Part shown: one piece after another, positions 33,742-42,319 of the stretch
How the letters are laid out: every line of letters starts with the position of its first letter
How positions within the stretch are numbered: position 1 is the first letter of the stretch
Origin: Microbispora sp. H11081
GTDB taxonomy: Bacteria; Actinomycetota; Actinomycetes; Streptosporangiales; Streptosporangiaceae
Assembly (NCBI RefSeq): GCF_012999535.1
Contig: NZ_JABBWV010000002.1
Span: 868,001-932,000 of the forward strand
Length of the DNA stretch: 64,000 bases
Direction: 5' to 3'
Notes under the pieces: generated by a model
The model's database searches: none
What the model was told of the DNA's origin: nothing
The model's input: only the letters and a program-made list of their open reading frames with translations
Translations under genes and position numbers: made by a program

Positions 33742-35682
33742 ATGGGAGCGCTCCCACACGCCGATACGGCGATGCGGCCGCGATTGCGGGACGACGTTCG
33801 GTTCGTCGAATGCCCCGAGGGGGTGTACGTCCACAGCGACTACGGATCGTGCACGCTGCGGGGGCGTCAGGCGTACGCCTGGCTGAGCAGGCTGGCTCCG
33901 GTGCTGACCGGACGGCACAGCCTGGCGGAGCTGACCGCGCAGTTGCCGGACGACAAGCGCGACATGGTCGAGGGCCTGGTGGGCCGGCTGGCGGAGCAGC
34001 GGTTCGTCGTCGACGCCCGGCAGGTGCGGCCCCACGGCCTGACCGAGGCCGAGTTGCGCACGTACGCGGAGGAGATCGCCTTTATCGGCTACGTGCTCGA
34101 CTCCCCCGAGTGGCGGTTCGAGCGGCTCCGCCGCTCCCGGCTGATCCTCGCGGGCGACGGTCCACTGCTGGTGGCGCTCCTTGAGGCGTGCGCCGGGTCG
34201 GGCTGGCAGCGGATCACCGTCATATGCCCCGATACGGAGGCGGTCGCCCAGGCCGCGGACCGCGCCCGCCGCGATCCGGATCAGGAGATACACGCCATTT
34301 CCGCCGAGGACCAGCACCGCGCCCTCACCCGGGACGCGGACGTCGTCCTCCACATCGGCACGGACATCGACACCCTCGTGACGAGCGCCCGCGCCTGCGA
34401 GGCGGCCGGAGTCGTCCTGGGGCAGGCCCTCGTCCGCCCCGCGGAGGTGTGGCTCGGCCAGGTCGGCAGGCCCTCGGCGACGGCTGCCGAGTCGGGCTGG
34501 CACCGGCTGGCCGCCCTGCCCGCCGCGACCCCGCCCCACTCCGGCGAGGACTGGCTGACGGGCCCGGTGCCCGCGGTGGTGGCCTCCATGCTGGCCCTGG
34601 CCTGTTTCTCCCACCTGACCGGCCTCGACGCCGTCGGCACGAGCCAGAAGCTCCAGCTCACCCGCGTCGATCTGCGCAACCTCGACACCGTCCCGCACCG
34701 GTTCGTCCCCCATCCCCGCGCGGTCGCCCGTACGGCCGTCCCGCGCGCCGAGGCGGTGCTGGACACGGTGCGGTCACTGTCGGCGGGCGTCTCGGTCGAC
34801 GCGGGGGAACTGCTCGACCGGACGAAGGACGTGGTCGACTCCCGGCTGGGCATCCTCGGCATGCTGGACGAACAAGGACTGGCGCAGACCCCGCTGTCCG
34901 TCTGCCTGGCGACCGTCTCCGACCCGTTCGGGGCGCTGCCCCGCTGGGCACCGCCTCCGCGGGTCGCCGGGTGGGGCGAGGACCGGCGGACGGCACGGCT
35001 GCGCTGCCTGCTCGCCGCGCTCGCCACGTACGGCGTGCTCGCCGCCGGGCCGGCCGGACGCGCCGACGGGGAGGACGTCCTGTGGGGGGTCGAACTGCCG
35101 GACGGCCGGCCGCGCCCGGTGCCCGCGGCCGCCCTGCGCCTCACCGGGGCCGGGGCACTCCAGGCCGCCGACGGCGCGGGGGCGGGGTTGAGCTGGGCCG
35201 AGGCGGTCGCCGCCGGGCTGCGGACCCACTGCGAAACCCTGCTGGCCGCGCGCCTGCGGCAGGACCCGGCGGCGGGCGTGCCGGTCGATCTCACCGCCGG
35301 CGCGCTGGAGCGGCAGCTCACGCTGGCCGGCGAGCGACCGGACGTGCGCGACCACACATCCGTCCTCGGCGTGCCCGCCCTGTCTTTCAGCGTTCCCGGC
35401 GAGCCGGTCCTCGTGTCGGCCGCGGCCACCGCACCGGCCGCGCTGCGGGACGGACTGGAACGGCTGCTGCTGCGCTGGCAGTCCCGGGCCGAAGGGCAGA
35501 GCGCCTACGCCGCGGCCCGTCCCCTCTGGGCACCCGAAGGGGACCCCGCTGAGGCCGTGCGGTTGATGGCGGGCGCGTTGTGCGCGGCCGGCAGGGTGCC
35601 GGTCGCGGTGCCGCTCGGCGGTGATCCCGAGGCTTCGCGGCTGCTTCCCTACGTCACACAGGTCGTGCTCCTTGAGGGCTGA
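33742..35682 (+). CDS. Thiopeptide-type Ocin-ThiF-like protein (E1-like partner of YcaO)
   Basis: Encodes 646 residues. Residues about 10-110 look like the winged-helix/RRE region that grips leader peptides (YGSCTLRGRQAYAWLSRLAP). About 115-260 is an E1/ThiF-like Rossmann part with degenerate nucleotide loop (LILAGDGPLLVALLEACAGS). The remainder resembles the TbtF-type partner proteins of thiopeptide azole synthetases. It is expected to recruit the precursor to the YcaO enzyme encoded next. The ATG at 33742 has no SD and fits the leaderless promoter; Met11 (33772) is an alternative start that would place the operator in the leader. Confidence 0.8.
   Translation: MGALPHADTAMRPRLRDDVRFVECPEGVYVHSDYGSCTLRGRQAYAWLSRLAPVLTGRHSLAELTAQLPDDKRDMVEGLVGRLAEQRFVVDARQVRPHGLTEAELRTYAEEIAFIGYVLDSPEWRFERLRRSRLILAGDGPLLVALLEACAGSGWQRITVICPDTEAVAQAADRARRDPDQEIHAISAEDQHRALTRDADVVLHIGTDIDTLVTSARACEAAGVVLGQALVRPAEVWLGQVGRPSATAAESGWHRLAALPAATPPHSGEDWLTGPVPAVVASMLALACFSHLTGLDAVGTSQKLQLTRVDLRNLDTVPHRFVPHPRAVARTAVPRAEAVLDTVRSLSAGVSVDAGELLDRTKDVVDSRLGILGMLDEQGLAQTPLSVCLATVSDPFGALPRWAPPPRVAGWGEDRRTARLRCLLAALATYGVLAAGPAGRADGEDVLWGVELPDGRPRPVPAAALRLTGAGALQAADGAGAGLSWAEAVAAGLRTHCETLLAARLRQDPAAGVPVDLTAGALERQLTLAGERPDVRDHTSVLGVPALSFSVPGEPVLVSAAATAPAALRDGLERLLLRWQSRAEGQSAYAAARPLWAPEGDPAEAVRLMAGALCAAGRVPVAVPLGGDPEASRLLPYVTQVVLLEG
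33743..33756. promoter_or_regulatory. CebR/LacI-type operator TGGGAGCGCTCCCA
   Basis: This is a perfect 14-bp palindrome, identical to the published CebR box of Streptomyces. It overlaps the start codon of the first RiPP gene, just downstream of the predicted -10 box. A LacI-family repressor bound here would block initiation. No LacI gene lies in the window, so the regulator must act from elsewhere. Confidence 0.65.
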
Positions 35683-37645
35683 GAACGCGCCGGCGAGCGC
35701 GCTCACCGAGTCACCGTCCTTCGTGACCGTGCTGGGAACCGGCAGGCTGGGCGCCGCGATCCGCGCGGCCGTCACGGCTCGGGGACCCGCCGGTCCTGGC
35801 GGCGGAGCGATCGTCGTCGCGAGCGACGCCGACGACGCCCGGCCGTATCCCTCCGTGGCCCGCCGCGCGGCCGAGCGGGGTGTGCCGTGGCTGCCGGTCC
35901 GGGTCGACGCCGGCTGGGTGCTGGTCGGCCCGGCGGCACGCCCGCCGCTGCCGGGCTGCCCGACCTGCGTCGAGCGGCGGCGCAGGGGCAACCGGCTCGA
36001 CGCGCTGGGGCGTGACGCGCTGCGTGAGCGGTACGGCACGGAGCTGGACACCCGGCCCTGCGCCCTCCTCACGCCGCTCGTCGCGAATGCGGTCGCGGCA
36101 CTGGTGGCCGACGAGGTGGACCGGCTGCGGCGCGACCCCGCGTCCGCGCGGACCACGGGCGCGCTGCTCAGGATGCACGTGCCGACCGGGATGGTGCGCC
36201 GCCATCCGTTCCTGCCCGACCCGCTCTGCCCGGACTGCGGTGACCGGCCGGACGACGGGCCCGGCGCCGGCCGCTACGTCCCCGCGCCCGCGCCCAAACC
36301 GCATCCGGGGGCGTTCAGGGTCGGCGGCATCAGCGGCAGGGCCGGGGAGCTGGAGGGGCGGTTCGTCGACGCAGAGACCGGAATCGTGCAGGCACTGGTC
36401 GCGGAGGAGCGCGGCGGCAGCGCCATGGCGGTCGCCCGGCTCAGCCCCGCGCGCACCACGCACGAGAGCCACCACGGGTACGGACGCAGCAACGACTTCG
36501 CCTCGGCGCGGGCGACCGCGGTCGCCGAGGCGCTGGAGCGGATCGCCGGCATCCATCCGCGCGGACGGCGGACCGTCGTGCGCGCCGCGTACGACGACGT
36601 CGCCGGCCATGCACTCGACCCGAGGACGCTGGGCCTCTACCCCGACGGCTGGTACGACCGGCCCGGCTTCTGGTTCACCCGCTTCCGGCCGGAGCGGCCC
36701 ACGTCGTGGGTGTGGGCGTACTCGTTCCAGCGGGACGAGCCGGTTCTGGTGCCGGAGAGCTACGCCTACTTCGGCCCTCGGCCGGAGGAGGACCGCGGGT
36801 TCGCCTACGAGTGCTCCAACGGGTGCGCCCTCGGCGGCCACCCCGCCGAGGCGATCCTGCACGGCCTGCTCGAGGTGGCCGAGCGGGACGCGTTCCTCAC
36901 CACGTGGTACGCCCGGATGCCCATCCCCCGCGTCGACCTGGCGTCGGCGTCCGACCGGCGCATCCCCATGATCGCCCAGCGCGTACGGGATCGGCTGGGC
37001 TACGAGGTGCACGCGTTCGCCGCCATGCTTGAGCAGCGGGTGCCGGTGTTCTGGGTGATGGCCGTCGAGGCGACCGGACGACCCGACCGGCCGCGGGCGC
37101 TGTGCGGAACCGCCGCCGATCTGACGCCCGAGCGTGCGCTGCGCCGGGCGCTCGACGACCTCGGCCCGATGCTGGCGGGGCACATCGAGAGGTACGACCC
37201 GGTGGAGGCGGCCAGGCTGGCGACCGACCCGGAGAAGGTGCGGCTCCTGGAGCACCATCCTCTGCTCTACGGTCACCCGGAGGCGTTCGGGCGGCTGGGC
37301 TTCCTGCCGGTCGACGGGCCCGCCCTGACGGTGGCGGAGGTCACGGCCCGGCTCGGCTGGCCGGAGCACGACGACCTCACCGCGGACCTCGCCGAACTGG
37401 CCGGGCGCTACCTGGCGAGCGGCCTCGACGTGATCGCCGTCGACATCACCTCCGCCGAGGCCCGGGCGGGCGGCTTCGCCGCCGCGAAGGTCATCGTGCC
37501 GGGGGCGATGCCGATGACGTTCGGGCACCGCTACCGGCGCGTCCACGGCCTGCCGCGGCTGCTGTCCCTGCCCCGGCTGCTCGGCTACCGGGACGACGAC
37601 CTGCGGCCCGAGGACCTCAACCCGCACCCCCATCCTTTCCCATGA
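35672..37645 (+). CDS. YcaO cyclodehydratase (TbtG-type) forming azolines
   Basis: Encodes about 657 residues. An N-terminal domain carries two CxxC pairs, CPTC near residue 97 and CPDC near 186, probably a structural zinc site. The YcaO domain follows from about 230 (YGRSNDFASARATAVAEALE is the ATP-binding region, then HGLLEVAERDAF). The C-terminus NPHPHPFP is the proline-rich tail that reaches into the active site of azoline-forming YcaO enzymes. It converts Cys (or Ser/Thr) of the precursor to azolines using ATP. The start is uncertain: TTG 35672 overlaps the previous stop by 11 bases; GTG codons at 35722 and 35728 are alternatives. Its stop overlaps the SagB ATG (ATGA). Confidence 0.9.
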   Translation: MRAENAPASALTESPSFVTVLGTGRLGAAIRAAVTARGPAGPGGGAIVVASDADDARPYPSVARRAAERGVPWLPVRVDAGWVLVGPAARPPLPGCPTCVERRRRGNRLDALGRDALRERYGTELDTRPCALLTPLVANAVAALVADEVDRLRRDPASARTTGALLRMHVPTGMVRRHPFLPDPLCPDCGDRPDDGPGAGRYVPAPAPKPHPGAFRVGGISGRAGELEGRFVDAETGIVQALVAEERGGSAMAVARLSPARTTHESHHGYGRSNDFASARATAVAEALERIAGIHPRGRRTVVRAAYDDVAGHALDPRTLGLYPDGWYDRPGFWFTRFRPERPTSWVWAYSFQRDEPVLVPESYAYFGPRPEEDRGFAYECSNGCALGGHPAEAILHGLLEVAERDAFLTTWYARMPIPRVDLASASDRRIPMIAQRVRDRLGYEVHAFAAMLEQRVPVFWVMAVEATGRPDRPRALCGTAADLTPERALRRALDDLGPMLAGHIERYDPVEAARLATDPEKVRLLEHHPLLYGHPEAFGRLGFLPVDGPALTVAEVTARLGWPEHDDLTADLAELAGRYLASGLDVIAVDITSAEARAGGFAAAKVIVPGAMPMTFGHRYRRVHGLPRLLSLPRLLGYRDDDLRPEDLNPHPHPFP

Positions 37646-39282
37646 CGCGCCCCATCGGCACCGACGAAGGAAGCGAGGCGGACCGGATGCACGGCAGCAC
37701 GGCGACGAGCGCGCCGGGTGACGCCACGCGCCGCTACCTGGCCGCGATGCGGGACCGGGGCCCGCTGTCGGTCGACTGGGCGAACGCCCCGACCCGGCAC
37801 AAGCGCTATCCGGGGGCCGAGCGCGTCGCCCTGCCCTGGGCCACCCGGGACGACACCCCACTCGGCCTGGTCGGCGAGTTGCTGCGGGAACTGCTCGGCA
37901 TGGCCAGGGTGGTGTGGTTCCATCCGATGGACGACGTCGGCGACCCGCTGGGGGAGCCGCCCATGTTCCTCCTCGGCCGCCCGGCGCCGTCGGGTGGCGG
38001 GCTCTACCCGATCGAGGCGTACGTCGTGGCCGGGGAGCGCCGCGTGCCCGGCCTGCCCGCCGCCCTGTACCACTACGACCCCGTCCACCACGCGCTGGAA
38101 CGCGTGCGGGAGGGCGACCACGCCCCGGCTCTCGCCGGCCTGGTCGCGGACGCGCGGGACCCGGACGTCACGGTCGTGCTGTCGGCGGTGTTCTGGCGGT
38201 CGATGTTCAAGTACGGCGACTTCGGCTACCGCCTGATGTGCCAGGAGACCGGTGTGCTCATCGCCCAGGCGCTCGCCGTCGCCGGACGGCTGCGCGTGGC
38301 GGGCCGGGCGCACCTGCGGTTCCCGGACGAGGAGGTCGACCGCCTGCTGGGGCTCGACGGCGCGCGGGAGGCCGCGATGGCCGTGCTCACGTTCACGCTG
38401 CCCCGAGCGCACGACTCCCTCGCCGGCCGCCGGGAAGCCCCGGGGACCGGGGAGGCGATCGCGGAGGCGGCCGAGGAGACGGTCGCGGAGAGCATGCCGC
38501 TCCCCCTGCCGATGCCCGACGGCCCGGCCGCCGCGCTGCACCGGACGAGTAAGGCCGGCGGCGCCGCGTCATCGTCCTCCTCCACCCGGCTGAGGCCCGC
38601 CCCTCCCCCGGGGATCGGCCCGGCCATCCCCGTCCCTGAGCCGGAGCCCGTGTGCCTGGCGGCGGGGGTGCCGCGCCGCGCGTCCCCGCCGGCCGGTTAC
38701 CGCCCGGTCCCCCTGCGGGCGGGTGAGCTCGGCGCCGTCCTGGCTGCCGCGGGCGGTGGTTACCCCGCCGACCTGCCCGGGGCCGGGACGGGACTCGCGG
38801 CGACCGCCTTGTGCCTGCTGGCCCTGCGGGTGCACGGGCTGCCCCCCGGCGCGTACTGGTATGACCACGACCGGCGGGTGCTGCACGAGGCCGCCGGCCG
38901 GGACCCGGTGCCCGCGATGGCGGCCGGGCGCCTGCTGGGCAACACCCGGGCCGCCCTGCGCGGAGCGGCCGCCGTACTCGTGCCGATGGGCGATCCCCTG
39001 GCGGGCGCCGGCGTCTTCGGCGACCGCTGGTATCGCCTTCAGCAGGCCGAGGCGGGCCTGGCCGTCCAGCGGGCGGCGCTGGCCGCCGCCGCCCTCGGCC
39101 TGGCCGCGCGCATCCACTCCGACGGCGCGAACGACACCACCGACGAGGTGCTCGGGATCGCCGGAACTCCGCTGCGGAGCCTGTCCTTCCTGGCGATGGG
39201 CACGCCCCTGACCAGCGGGCCCCTCGTGGCCCGCGGGATCCCGGCCGGTTCGCACGAGGAGGTGAGGCCCGCCACAGGATGA
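37642..39282 (+). CDS. SagB/TbtE-type azoline dehydrogenase (FMN nitroreductase family)
   Basis: Encodes 546 residues. The first half (about 1-270) has the SagB opening HKRYPGAERVALPW, RPAPSGGGLYPIEAYVV and a RSMFKYGDFGYRLMCQETGV helix typical of FMN dehydrogenases that oxidise azolines to azoles. A low-complexity linker (about 295-340, many Pro/Ser) joins a second nitroreductase-like half (GLAATALCLLALRVHGLPPG, then FGDRWYRLQQAEAGL). Duplicate-type architecture is seen in thiopeptide dehydrogenases. ATG overlaps the YcaO stop. Presence of this gene means azoles, not just azolines, are expected. Confidence 0.85.
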   Translation: MTRPIGTDEGSEADRMHGSTATSAPGDATRRYLAAMRDRGPLSVDWANAPTRHKRYPGAERVALPWATRDDTPLGLVGELLRELLGMARVVWFHPMDDVGDPLGEPPMFLLGRPAPSGGGLYPIEAYVVAGERRVPGLPAALYHYDPVHHALERVREGDHAPALAGLVADARDPDVTVVLSAVFWRSMFKYGDFGYRLMCQETGVLIAQALAVAGRLRVAGRAHLRFPDEEVDRLLGLDGAREAAMAVLTFTLPRAHDSLAGRREAPGTGEAIAEAAEETVAESMPLPLPMPDGPAAALHRTSKAGGAASSSSSTRLRPAPPPGIGPAIPVPEPEPVCLAAGVPRRASPPAGYRPVPLRAGELGAVLAAAGGGYPADLPGAGTGLAATALCLLALRVHGLPPGAYWYDHDRRVLHEAAGRDPVPAMAAGRLLGNTRAALRGAAAVLVPMGDPLAGAGVFGDRWYRLQQAEAGLAVQRAALAAAALGLAARIHSDGANDTTDEVLGIAGTPLRSLSFLAMGTPLTSGPLVARGIPAGSHEEVRPATG

Positions 39283-39307
39283 CGCCGTGCCCTCCGGCGC
39301 ACGGCCC

Positions 39308-39337
39308 GTACGGCAAGCGGAAAACAGTACGGCAAGC
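39308..39337. promoter_or_regulatory. Direct repeat GTACGGCAAGC x2 before the precursor gene
   Basis: The undecamer occurs at 39308-39318 and 39327-39337, 19 bp apart, in the 85-bp gap upstream of the precursor. It could be a regulator site for an internal promoter. Spacing near two helical turns supports this weakly. Confidence 0.4.
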
Positions 39338-39367
39338 AGTGACATTTCCCGAAAAAGGAGACGCACC

Positions 39368-39547
39368 ATGTCCAACGACAGCCTGAAGCTCGACCTGCGC
39401 GGCCTCGACGTCGACTCCATCGACGTGCTGTCCGCCGACTCCATCGTGGCGGAGGGCCACGGCGCCGTCGAGACGGGCGCCTCCTCCGCCGCCGGCTACT
39501 GCTCCTCCTACCTGTCGGCCACCAGCTGCTGGACTCCCGAGGCGTAA
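39368..39547 (+). CDS. Thiopeptide-like precursor peptide (59 residues)
   Basis: Starts at ATG 39368 with AAGGAG nine bases before it. Residues 1-38 form an acidic, Leu/Asp-rich leader (KLDLRGLDVDSIDVLSADS) that ends GHGAVETGA, very like the GHGMTEVGA end of thiomuracin/GE2270-type leaders. Cleavage after Ala38 would leave a 21-residue core beginning Ser39-Ser40 and containing GYCSSYLSATSCW then TPEA. It has six Ser, two Thr and only two Cys (Cys45, Cys54), unlike Cys-rich canonical thiopeptides. Modification by the encoded enzymes should give two thiazoles, several dehydroalanines and a pyridine-type crosslink. It is followed by a hairpin, suggesting a more abundant short transcript. Confidence 0.88.
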   Translation: MSNDSLKLDLRGLDVDSIDVLSADSIVAEGHGAVETGASSAAGYCSSYLSATSCWTPEA

Positions 39548-39628
39548 GCCACGCGGCGCCCGGGCCGCGAGCCTCGGGCGGCGATCAGGACCGGTGACCC
39601 CGACGGGCCGCCGGTGAGATGAGCAGCA

Positions 39629-39665
39629 GGGCCGAGGGCGCCCACGGCACGGGCGCCCTCGGCCC
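39629..39665 (+). terminator. Attenuator-like hairpin between precursor and LanB genes
   Basis: Perfect 15-bp arms, GGGCCGAGGGCGCCC at 39629-39643 and its complement at 39651-39665, with a 7-nt loop. It lies 82 bp after the precursor stop and ends 15 bp before the AGGAG of the LanB gene. Partial termination here would raise precursor over enzyme levels. Confidence 0.6.
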
Positions 39666-39694
39666 CCGGCGACCCACACGAGGAGCGCGTTCCT

Positions 39695-42319
39695 TTGACT
39701 CATCTGGCGCACGCCGCCCCCGTCACCGAGAGCGGCGGTCCCGCACGGCTCGCCGGTCGAGATTATGCCGTGTCGCCGATCTTCGCGGTACGCGTCGCGG
39801 GCCTGCCCCTGGCCGGGCTCGACCGGCTGCGCTGCACCCGCACCTGGGAGGTCGTGGACGAGCTCGCGGACGTCTCGGCGTGGCTGCGGCGGGAGGGCGC
39901 CGACCTGTCCGGCCCGCTGCACGACGTGATCGGCGGAACGGGGGCGGGCGCCCGCAAGGCGGGGCTGGTCGCCCTGCGGCGCGCGGTGTTCACCGGACGC
40001 CGGCCGTCCGGCCGGGCCGTCTCCGCCGAGGTGATGGCCGCTCTCCCCCGGGACCTGGCCGAGCGGGTCAGGGAGTGGACCGCACGCAGGGACCACGCCG
40101 ACACGCTGCGTGCCGCGCTGCCCGCCCTGCTGGCGGAGGAGACCCGGGAGAAGACGGCGTTGCTGCGCGAGGTGGTGGCCGACCCCGCCTTCCGGCGCGG
40201 ACTCGCCCTGGGCAGCCCGGTGCTGGCCGCCCGCCTCGACGCGTGGCTCGCGGGTCCGGCGGACCGCCCGCCGGACCGGCAGGAGCTGCTGCGCCTGGCC
40301 AGGTACGTCGCCAGGGCGACGGTCAAGACCAGCCCGTACGCCACGTTCACCCTCAGCGGCCTCGGCCAGTGGACGGCGGGCGGGCCCGCGGTGCGAAGCG
40401 GCGGCGAGCCGTCCTGGCAGGTCGTCGCCGAGCTCGACCGGGCGGTCCTGCGCCCGCTGTGGTCGGCGCTCACGCGGCACCGGGCCGTGCGCGAGCGGGC
40501 GCGGCTGCGGGTCAACCCGTCGGCGGCCGACGACGGGAGCCGGATCTGGTTCCTCGGTCCCGGAGCCGACGAGCCGCTGTCGAGCGTGGCCGCCGGCCCC
40601 GCCGTGCGCCAGGCCCTCGACTGGGTCCGGGGGCGGCCCTTCCCCACCCTCGTCGATGCGCCGGGGATCGAGCCGCTGGTCGACGCGGGGCTGCTGGAGC
40701 TGGTCCCGCCGTACGACGAGCAGGCGGCCGACCCGGTGAGCCTGCTGGCGTCCTGGCTCGCCGAGGGCCGGGAGGCGGCGCCGCACGCGGCGGCGGTCGC
40801 CAGGATCGCCGGAGCAGTGCGGGAGGCCGCCCATGACGCCTCACCCCGCGTGCCGCACGAGGGGACCGCGGATCCCGCCGCCGTAGCGCGGGAGGCGCTG
40901 GTGGAGGTGCTGCCGGCCGGGTCGTCGCTGCCCGACAGGAACCTGCTCTGGCACAGCGCCGTCATCCCCGGCGTAGCGGGACGGCTGAACGCGACGGCCT
41001 GGCGGCCCGTGTTCGACGACCTCGACGCCGTACGCCGCGTGCTGGGCCTGTTCGATCCCGACCTGCCCGTCAAGATCGCGGCCACCGCCTTCTTCCTCGA
41101 TCTGCACGGCCCAGGCGCCCGGATCCCCGCCCTGGACTTCTACCGCCGGATCCACTCCGGAGCGCCGGGGGCGGGCGGCGCGCTGCTGCGCGGGATGCTG
41201 CGCAACCCCGTCGCCGTCCCCCGCGCGGTGCCCGGAGAGGAGCCCCCGCCCGGCCTGCGCGAGCTGTCCGAGCTGCGGCGGGGGTTCTGGGAGCTGATGG
41301 GGGCCGGGCCCTCGGCGCGGGAGGCGACGGTCCAGGTCGCCGCCGCCCGCCTGGCCGAGGTGGCCGCCTCGTGGCCGCGCTTCGTCCAGCCACCCGGGTC
41401 GGTCTGCTGTTACCTGCAGGCCGTGTCCGACGGGCCGGACGGGGTGCGCGCCGTCGTCAACTCGGTCTCCGCCGGGTACGGCCGGGGGCTGTCGCGGCTG
41501 CACCGGCTGGTCGCCCTGGCCGGAGGGGAGGTCCCGCCCGCCACGGAGCTGCGGGCCGACCAGGGTGACGTGCTGGTGGCGGAGTGCCGTGGACTCGTGG
41601 GCGGCGGGCTCAACGTGCGCCCCGCGACGGCCGACCTCGCCCTCGACTACCCCTTCGCGCCGGGGGACGACGACCTGCCGCCCCTCGCGCCCGCGCGTCT
41701 GGCGGTCGGCTACGACGCCGGGCGCGACCGGCTGGCGCTCCTCGACGGACAGGGCCGCGCCGTCCGGCCGGTCCACCTGGGGATGACCGCCCAGCACTGG
41801 CTGCCGCCTTGGCTGCAGTTCCTCGTACGGACCTTCGGCGAGCCGTCCACGGCCATGGTGCCGGGCTGGGTCTTCCGTACGCGCGGCGACGTGCCGGCCG
41901 AGGGCGAGGTGGAGCGGTGGCCGCGGATGGACGTCGGGCGGGTGACGCTCGCCCGTGCGGCCTGGCGGCTGCGGGCCGGCGACTTTCCCGTGCCCGCCAA
42001 GGGCGAAGGCGAGGCCGCCTACCTGCCGCGGCTCGCCGGGTGGCTGGCGACGCACGGCGTTCCCCGCCGCTTCTTCGCCCGGGTGGTCGGCCTCGGCGAC
42101 GGCCTCCTGGTCGGGCTGCTGAGCAAGGACCGCAAGCCGATGTACGTCGACGTCACCGACACGCTGCTGCTGGCCGGGTTCGTGCGCTCACTGCGCGACC
42201 CCGGATCGCTCGTGGTGCTGGAGGAGGCCCTGCCCGACCCGGCCGACGCCCCCCTGTACGGCACAGGGAGACGGGTCACCGAGTACGTCGTCCAGCTGTC
42301 GGCGAGGCCGGTCCGATGA
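39695..42319 (+). CDS. LanB glutamylation protein (TbtB-type lantibiotic dehydratase, N-terminal part)
   Basis: Encodes 874 residues. The family signature ARATVKTSPYATFTLSGLG (about 205-224) and the repeated RxNPS-type strands (RLRVNPSAADDGSRIW) belong to the Lant_dehydr_N glutamylation domain, which adds glutamate from Glu-tRNA to Ser/Thr of the precursor. The elimination domain is a separate protein encoded next, the split arrangement typical of thiopeptides and goadsporin-type pathways. TTG start at 39695 with AGGAG nine bases before. Its stop overlaps the next ATG (ATGA). Confidence 0.88.
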   Translation: MTHLAHAAPVTESGGPARLAGRDYAVSPIFAVRVAGLPLAGLDRLRCTRTWEVVDELADVSAWLRREGADLSGPLHDVIGGTGAGARKAGLVALRRAVFTGRRPSGRAVSAEVMAALPRDLAERVREWTARRDHADTLRAALPALLAEETREKTALLREVVADPAFRRGLALGSPVLAARLDAWLAGPADRPPDRQELLRLARYVARATVKTSPYATFTLSGLGQWTAGGPAVRSGGEPSWQVVAELDRAVLRPLWSALTRHRAVRERARLRVNPSAADDGSRIWFLGPGADEPLSSVAAGPAVRQALDWVRGRPFPTLVDAPGIEPLVDAGLLELVPPYDEQAADPVSLLASWLAEGREAAPHAAAVARIAGAVREAAHDASPRVPHEGTADPAAVAREALVEVLPAGSSLPDRNLLWHSAVIPGVAGRLNATAWRPVFDDLDAVRRVLGLFDPDLPVKIAATAFFLDLHGPGARIPALDFYRRIHSGAPGAGGALLRGMLRNPVAVPRAVPGEEPPPGLRELSELRRGFWELMGAGPSAREATVQVAAARLAEVAASWPRFVQPPGSVCCYLQAVSDGPDGVRAVVNSVSAGYGRGLSRLHRLVALAGGEVPPATELRADQGDVLVAECRGLVGGGLNVRPATADLALDYPFAPGDDDLPPLAPARLAVGYDAGRDRLALLDGQGRAVRPVHLGMTAQHWLPPWLQFLVRTFGEPSTAMVPGWVFRTRGDVPAEGEVERWPRMDVGRVTLARAAWRLRAGDFPVPAKGEGEAAYLPRLAGWLATHGVPRRFFARVVGLGDGLLVGLLSKDRKPMYVDVTDTLLLAGFVRSLRDPGSLVVLEEALPDPADAPLYGTGRRVTEYVVQLSARPVR

